Shown here in pieces: positions 32,051 to 36,101 of a DNA stretch of 36,101 bases (its first letter is position 1; every line of letters starts with the position of its first letter). Origin of the DNA: Alsobacter soli (lineage in GTDB: Bacteria > Pseudomonadota > Alphaproteobacteria > Rhizobiales > Beijerinckiaceae); NCBI RefSeq assembly GCF_003004785.1, contig NZ_PVZS01000004.1:1-36101 (forward strand), in the 5' to 3' direction. The position numbers and the translations under genes were made by a program. The notes beneath the pieces are model-generated. The model was given only the letters and a program-made list of their open reading frames with translations, was not told the origin of the DNA and did not search any database.

Positions 32051-32968
32051 ATGAACCTCCGGCGGTTGAGATATCTCATCGGGATCATCGACGCCGGCAA
32101 CATGACGCGGGCCGCGGCAGCGCTGAACGTCGCGCAGACGGCGCTCAGCGCTCAGATTCGCCAGCTGGAGGATGATCTCGGAATCGCGCTGCTGCGGTGT
32201 CACTCCCGAGGCATTGAGCCAACCGAGGCCGGCAGGCTCCTGGACGCGCGCGGGCTCGTGATCCTCAGGTCGATTGAGGAAGCCCGCAGGGACGCCGTGG
32301 CGCTCGCGGCGACCCGCGAGGAACGCGTGCGCTTCGGCATCACGCCGGCATTGATGCTGATCATCGGCGCCGATTTGCTCGAGCGCGTTGCACGGGAATG
32401 CCCGCAGGTGTCGCTGGCGCTGGTCGAGGCCATGAGCCACATTCTGCTGCCCGACCTCCTCTCGGGGGCCTTGGACGTGGTGCTTTGCTACGATCTGCCG
32501 GACGATGCCCGTATCGAGCGCACCGCCTTTCTTCGGGAGGACCTGGTTTTCGTCTCCCGGCCCGGCGTCGAGACCGGCGACGCGATATCCCTTGACGACG
32601 CGCTGCGGCACACGCTCGCCATGCCGGAGGAGCCCGACACACTCCGCCTGGCGGTGGCTGCGGCGGCGAGGGAGATCGGCGCCGAGCTGAAGGTGTCGCA
32701 GGAGGTGCGCTCGATCTCAGCCATGAAGACGCTGGCGATCCGGGGCACGGCCAGCTGTGTTCTGCCGATGGCCGCAGTTTCCGAGGAAGTCGCGGCCGGG
32801 ATGCTCGAAGCCCGCCCCATCGTCATGCCGTCGGTCAGGCGCACGCTCTACCTGGCCTGGTCGGCGCAACGCCCGAACCCGCGCTGCCATCGACCGCTCG
32901 CCGTCTCCGTGCGCGCCGCGCTCTCAGGCCTCCTCGAAGTCCTGGGTCAGCTCGCACATCCGCTTTGA
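32051..32968 (+). CDS. LysR-family transcriptional regulator
   Basis: The 305-residue product has the N-terminal helix-turn-helix (MNLRRLRYLIGIIDAGNMTR, then AAAALNVAQTALSAQIRQLE) at about 1-58. A linker follows, then the effector domain at about 90-295, starting VRFGITPALMLIIGADLLE. The sequence pattern recalls the Nac/Cbl-type branch. It lies 110 bases upstream of a class II aldolase and a TTT binding protein on the same strand, which it probably controls. The ATG at 32051 has a weak ribosome site. An IS end lies 120 bases upstream, so its promoter may have been altered by that insertion. Confidence 0.9.
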   Translation: MNLRRLRYLIGIIDAGNMTRAAAALNVAQTALSAQIRQLEDDLGIALLRCHSRGIEPTEAGRLLDARGLVILRSIEEARRDAVALAATREERVRFGITPALMLIIGADLLERVARECPQVSLALVEAMSHILLPDLLSGALDVVLCYDLPDDARIERTAFLREDLVFVSRPGVETGDAISLDDALRHTLAMPEEPDTLRLAVAAAAREIGAELKVSQEVRSISAMKTLAIRGTASCVLPMAAVSEEVAAGMLEARPIVMPSVRRTLYLAWSAQRPNPRCHRPLAVSVRAALSGLLEVLGQLAHPL

Positions 32969-33077
32969 CCCGCCGCCGGCCCGCCAGCGGAAAAACCGCA
33001 GGCTGCCCTCGCGCGAACCTGTTGGACCGCAACGCCCGACCCTGGGCAGAGTGTGATCGCGAGACGAGGAGTGGACC

Positions 33078-33788
33078 GTGAAAGATGCCGTCGCCCGAGC
33101 CCTAGACGATCTGGTCGCCGCCAACCACATCCTAGCCGCCGAGAACATTCTCGACGGGTTCGGCCACCTCAGCGTCAGGCATCCCGGGAACCCCGACGCC
33201 TTCCTGATCACGACGGTGCGGGCCGCGGAGCTCGTGTCCGGCGAGGACATCGTGGAGCTTGACCTGGCCGGCGCTCCGCACACGGGAGAGCAGCGGCGGC
33301 TGTTCGCGGAGCGGATACTGCATGCGGCCGTCTACCGGCTCCGGCCAGACGTCAATGCCGTGTGCCACCACCATGCGCCGGCGGTGCTGCCGTTCTGCAT
33401 AACGGGCGAGCCGCTCGTTCCAGTCGTGCATCTCGGCGCGACAATGGGAACCACGGTGCCCTTTTGGGATAGCCGGGAAGAATTCGGCGACACCGACCTG
33501 CTCATCCGCACGGAGGCGCAGGGCCTATCTATGGCCAGCGCGCTGGGGCCGCACTGGACCCTGCTCATCCGCAACCACGGGGCGACAGTCGTCGGGCGGT
33601 CCGTGCGCGAATGCGTCTTCCGCACCCTCTACGGCGCCCACAACGCCGCCATGCAGATGCAAGCCCGCCAGCTCGGCCCTCTTCGGCCGCTCACGCGGAG
33701 GGAGGCGGAGCTCGCTGGCGACTTCAACCTCACCCCGATCGCGGTCGACAGGAGCTGGGATCGATGGCGCCAACGCGCCTCCGCCTGA
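33078..33788 (+). CDS. class II aldolase/adducin-family protein
   Basis: The 236-residue product has the class II aldolase fold. Zinc ligands are the adjacent His residues in NAVCHHHAPAVLPF and the His in LLIRNHGATVVGRSVRECVF; a substrate-binding block reads ILDGFGHLSVRHPG near residue 22. These enzymes cleave or decarboxylate sugar-acid derivatives. The start is a GTG at 33078, since GAGGAG lies at the right distance and no ATG with a ribosome site is nearby. It is 60 bases upstream of the orphan TTT binding protein, suggesting that protein delivers the substrate or its precursor. The exact substrate is not clear. Confidence 0.87.
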   Translation: MKDAVARALDDLVAANHILAAENILDGFGHLSVRHPGNPDAFLITTVRAAELVSGEDIVELDLAGAPHTGEQRRLFAERILHAAVYRLRPDVNAVCHHHAPAVLPFCITGEPLVPVVHLGATMGTTVPFWDSREEFGDTDLLIRTEAQGLSMASALGPHWTLLIRNHGATVVGRSVRECVFRTLYGAHNAAMQMQARQLGPLRPLTRREAELAGDFNLTPIAVDRSWDRWRQRASA

Positions 33789-33848
33789 GGGCGCGCGACG
33801 ACTGCCCCCTGTTTGGCTTGCCCACGTCTTTTACCCGGAGGCCACCCC

Positions 33849-34829
33849 ATGAACCGGCGCACCTTCCTCGCGGCCGCATCGAGCTTCGCCGCCCTCGGCT
33901 GTTCCCTAGACCGCGTACTCGCGCAGAGCAGCGGGTACCCGCAGCAGACCGTCAAAGTCGTGGTGCCATTCCCCGCCGGAGGCGCCGTGGACGCCTCGAT
34001 GAGAATCGTCGAGCCCCGGCTGCGCGAGCTGCTCGGCCAGTCACTCGTCATCGAGAACAAGGCCGGCGCCAATGGCATCCTGGGGGCGACGCAGGTAGTA
34101 CAGGCGACGCCCGACGGCTACACCCTCCTCTTCGCGCCACGCGAGGTCTACGGGGTCAATCCCATCCTGCAGGCCAAGCCTCCCTACGACGCACGGCAGG
34201 ATTTTTCGCCTGTCGGCATTGCCACGGGCGCGCCTTACGTCCTCATCGTTCACCCGAGCGTCGGAGCGAAGTCTTTGGACCAGCTCGTGGACAAGGCTAG
34301 GCAGACCTCGCTCGCCTATTCGAGCTTCGGTCACGGCAGCATGGCGCATCTCAACATCGAGACGATGGCGCGCCATTTCGGCATCAAGCTGCTGCACGTG
34401 CCGTACCGCGGCTCGGCGCCCGCCGTGCAGGCGGTCGCGACGGGCGAGGTGGCCCTTTCGATCTCGACCCCGCCGGCTGCCATGGGCTTCATCGCAGACG
34501 GCACGATCCTGGCGCTAGCTGTTGGCGCCGATCGGCGGATCGATCTGCTCCCCAACGTGCCAACCTTCGCCGAGCTGAAGCAGCCGACTGACCTCCTCGT
34601 TGCGGCGTCCTTCGCCATGGCGGCGCCCGCAAAGACCCCGCCGGAGATCATCACCCGCGTCGCCACGGCCCTGCGAACCGCCCTCGCACACCACGACACT
34701 GTCGAGCGCCTCCGAAAGGCGGGCCTAGAAGTCGTGGCGAGCTCGCCCGAGCAGATGCGAGCGGCGATCGAATCTGACATGGTGAGGTTTGGCCAGCTGA
34801 TCCGGGAGACGGGAATCAAGGCGGAGTAG
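33849..34829 (+). CDS. orphan TTT (Bug-family) substrate-binding protein
   Basis: The 326-residue product is a TctC/Bug periplasmic binding protein. The N terminus (MNRRTFLAAASSFAALG) has twin arginines and a short hydrophobic core, so Tat export is plausible. The mature part opens with QTVKVVVPFPAGGAVDASMR, the first ligand loop. It continues with ENKAGANGILGATQVVQATP, GHGSMAHLNIETMAR and LHVPYRGSAPAVQAVATGEV, the second ligand loop. The ATG at 33849 follows CCGGAGG; an upstream ATG at 33813 gives a nonsense N terminus. No tctA or tctB is next to it, so it must use a permease encoded elsewhere or act in signalling, as many Bug proteins may. Confidence 0.92.
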   Translation: MNRRTFLAAASSFAALGCSLDRVLAQSSGYPQQTVKVVVPFPAGGAVDASMRIVEPRLRELLGQSLVIENKAGANGILGATQVVQATPDGYTLLFAPREVYGVNPILQAKPPYDARQDFSPVGIATGAPYVLIVHPSVGAKSLDQLVDKARQTSLAYSSFGHGSMAHLNIETMARHFGIKLLHVPYRGSAPAVQAVATGEVALSISTPPAAMGFIADGTILALAVGADRRIDLLPNVPTFAELKQPTDLLVAASFAMAAPAKTPPEIITRVATALRTALAHHDTVERLRKAGLEVVASSPEQMRAAIESDMVRFGQLIRETGIKAE

Positions 34830-34974
34830 CCGGGCGCGCCTGGCGCCAAAGTCCCTTCATGTATGCTCTAAAGCTGCAGGCGAGCTCCTGACCCCAAGCG
34901 GCCTTTGCCCACGTCGCTTTTGAGCGGCAATGGAGATTTTCTTTATAGTGACGCTCCGCGGCAGTGGCCCCGGG

Positions 34975-35469
34975 TTACTGATCCGCGCTCCGCGCGGGGA
35001 GGTCAGGGGATCCCGGAGAGGGCGGCGTGCGTTCCAGGTCCCCGATCAGCTGCTTCATCTCGCCGATTTCGCGGACCTGCGCCTCGATGATGCCGTCGGC
35101 CAGCTTGCGGACCCGAGGATCTTTGATGTGGGCCCGCTCGCTGGTCATGATGGCAATGGAGTGGTGCGGGATCATCGCCTTCATGTAGGAGACGTCGCCG
35201 ACGGTAGCCTGGCTCCTGATGAGCCACAGCGATCCGAGGAACACCACCGCCCCGGCCACCAGAATCCCGACGTTCACCGCGCGGTTCTTGTACATGCCCC
35301 ACATAAAGCCGAGCATGATCATGGCCATGACGGCACCCATGAGCAGGGCCATCCAGGCGCGGGTCTGGCTGAAGAACACGTGGTCCAGCGCGTACGTGTT
35401 CAGATACATGAGGCCGAACATCACGATGGTCGAGGTCACGACCATGGCCGCGAAGCGGGCATAGGACAT
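34975..35469 (-). CDS. DUF305-domain membrane protein
   Basis: The 164-residue product has three hydrophobic segments in its first half (about 7-25, 38-57 and 68-85), followed by a DUF305 helical domain. The domain has the signature VSYMKAMIPHHSIAIMTSER, then DPRVRKLADGIIEAQVREIG and EMKQLIGDLE. The His pair and Met residues are typical; related proteins have been connected to copper or other metal handling, though the role is not settled. The C-terminal 15 residues are Pro- and Ser-rich. It converges with the TTT binding protein gene, with 145 bases between their stops. Confidence 0.85.
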   Translation of the reverse strand: MSYARFAAMVVTSTIVMFGLMYLNTYALDHVFFSQTRAWMALLMGAVMAMIMLGFMWGMYKNRAVNVGILVAGAVVFLGSLWLIRSQATVGDVSYMKAMIPHHSIAIMTSERAHIKDPRVRKLADGIIEAQVREIGEMKQLIGDLERTPPSPGSPDLPARSADQ

Positions 35470-35574
35470 TCACGCTGCTCCCGATATCTCATTTGAAAGA
35501 GGGGCCTGTTCGAAACGGGGGCGGACGATCGCGGGTTCCGGCCGGGAGCTGGTCGTCATCCAGAGCTGCGTCCG

Positions 35575-35691
35575 TCAACGCGGCCCCGTCCGGCGCCGCC
35601 GGGAGAGTTCCCGGTAAGGTGCTTCCGGGCTGACGGTGATCTCGGCCGCGACGTCGACCCAGTCGCGGTTGTCGCCTCGGAGCACCTGCAT
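35575..35691 (-). CDS. possible small ORF or gene remnant (38 aa)
   Basis: A minus-strand frame from an ATG at 35691 to a TGA at 35575 reads MQVLRGDNRDWVDVAAEITV and then SPEAPYRELSRRRR. Codons end mostly in G or C as in true genes here. No good ribosome site is seen, and the frame is open further upstream (SIFTWAAASDRSAAP), so it may be the 3' end of a decayed gene. The rest of 35470-35806 holds nothing I can support. Confidence 0.25.
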   Translation of the reverse strand: MQVLRGDNRDWVDVAAEITVSPEAPYRELSRRRRTGPR

Positions 35692-35806
35692 CGGGGCCGC
35701 GCTTCGGTCCGAGGCAGCCGCCCAGGTGAATATCGAGAATGTGCGCGGTCTGTGGCCAAGGGCAGCCGTATCTGAAGAGCCAGGAGGTACCAGTGCAGGC
35801 CCCCGA

Positions 35807-36101
35807 TCAGGCGAGCATCTGCGTGTCCCCGCAAATGGAGATCGCCTGGCCGGAGATGGTCCGGCATCGCGGGCTGGCCAGGAACACGATCTGGTCGGCG
35901 AGCTGCGGCGGCGTCACGTATTCCTTGATGGAGGTGTACGAGAACGCGATCGCCTCCATTTCGGCGAACTCAAGGCCGCGTTGCTGCGCCTTGGCTTCGA
36001 GGACGCGGCGCTGGCGATCGCCCGCCACGAGGCCGGGGAGAATGGCGTTGACCCTTACCCCGTCGCCGCCGAGCTCGATCGCCAGGGACTTGGTGAAGCC
36101 G
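35807..36101 (-). CDS. SDR-family oxidoreductase, C-terminal part (cut by the window edge)
   Basis: The visible 97 residues are the end of a short-chain dehydrogenase. GFTKSLAIELGGDGVRVNAI followed by LPGLVAGDRQ is the standard stretch after the catalytic Tyr-X3-Lys. PPQLADQIVFLASPRCRTIS followed by GQAISICGDTQML is the standard C terminus. The N-terminal nucleotide loop and active-site residues lie outside the window, so cofactor and substrate cannot be judged. The sequence runs without a stop to the window edge. Confidence 0.8.
   Translation of the reverse strand, partial: GFTKSLAIELGGDGVRVNAILPGLVAGDRQRRVLEAKAQQRGLEFAEMEAIAFSYTSIKEYVTPPQLADQIVFLASPRCRTISGQAISICGDTQMLA

Noticed and set aside
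1-36101. tRNA or rRNA genes
   Set aside because: I found no T-loop plus acceptor-stem pattern and no rRNA-like conserved stretches on either strand; a covariance-model scan would settle this.

Overview
The window is a GC-rich stretch of bacterial chromosome. Gene content points to an alphaproteobacterium, most likely of the Hyphomicrobiales (Rhizobiales). The pointers are polyhydroxybutyrate-cycle genes, two tripartite tricarboxylate transporter (TTT) binding proteins, a tandem-PAS hybrid histidine kinase, an OpgC-type acyltransferase, and remnants of IS66 and IS1182. The order-level placement is inference. I saw no rRNA, tRNA, CRISPR array or prophage.

Layout. (1) 0.1-2.0 kb, plus strand: a Crp/Fnr regulator followed by a small membrane protein and two hypothetical proteins. 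(2) 2.0-6.8 kb, minus strand: a YjbE/TerC membrane protein, then a transport operon read tctC-tctB-tctA-gntR, whose last gene is its likely regulator. (3) 7.4-10.2 kb: a GFA-family zinc protein and a hybrid histidine kinase whose receiver domain is broken by a small frameshifting deletion. (4) 10.2-17.6 kb: a looser region with decayed reading frames, an IS66 tnpA remnant, short repeats, a strong intrinsic terminator, and four predicted exported proteins. These are a Gly/Trp/Tyr-rich protein built of thirteen near-identical 18-residue repeats, a hypothetical protein, a DUF4892-OmpA protein and an Ala-rich protein. (5) 17.6-21.7 kb, minus strand: a coupled operon of a TTC38-like TPR protein, a thiamine-diphosphate enzyme and an OpgC-family membrane acyltransferase. 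(6) 21.9-25.9 kb: a secreted PHB-depolymerase-like esterase, a membrane protein on the other strand, then a cupin-MFS-NTF2-like operon closed by terminators. (7) 26.0-30.4 kb: a D-3-hydroxybutyrate dehydrogenase/patatin operon, a divergent LysR regulator and a convergent type II NADH dehydrogenase. (8) 30.6-31.9 kb: a degenerate IS1182-family element with both inverted repeats. (9) 32.0-34.8 kb: a LysR regulator, a class II aldolase and an orphan TTT binding protein. (10) 35.0 kb to the end: a DUF305 membrane protein and the 3' part of an SDR oxidoreductase cut by the window edge.

How the parts may work together (inference). The two TTT loci suggest scavenging of small carboxylates, one with its own permease and one relying on a permease elsewhere. 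The hydroxybutyrate dehydrogenase/patatin pair and the secreted esterase fit storage-polymer or ester turnover. The TPR-ThDP-OpgC operon has no function I can name and is the best candidate here for an undescribed system. The 12-17 kb block looks like cell-envelope or surface accessory genes in a region marked by insertion-sequence decay.
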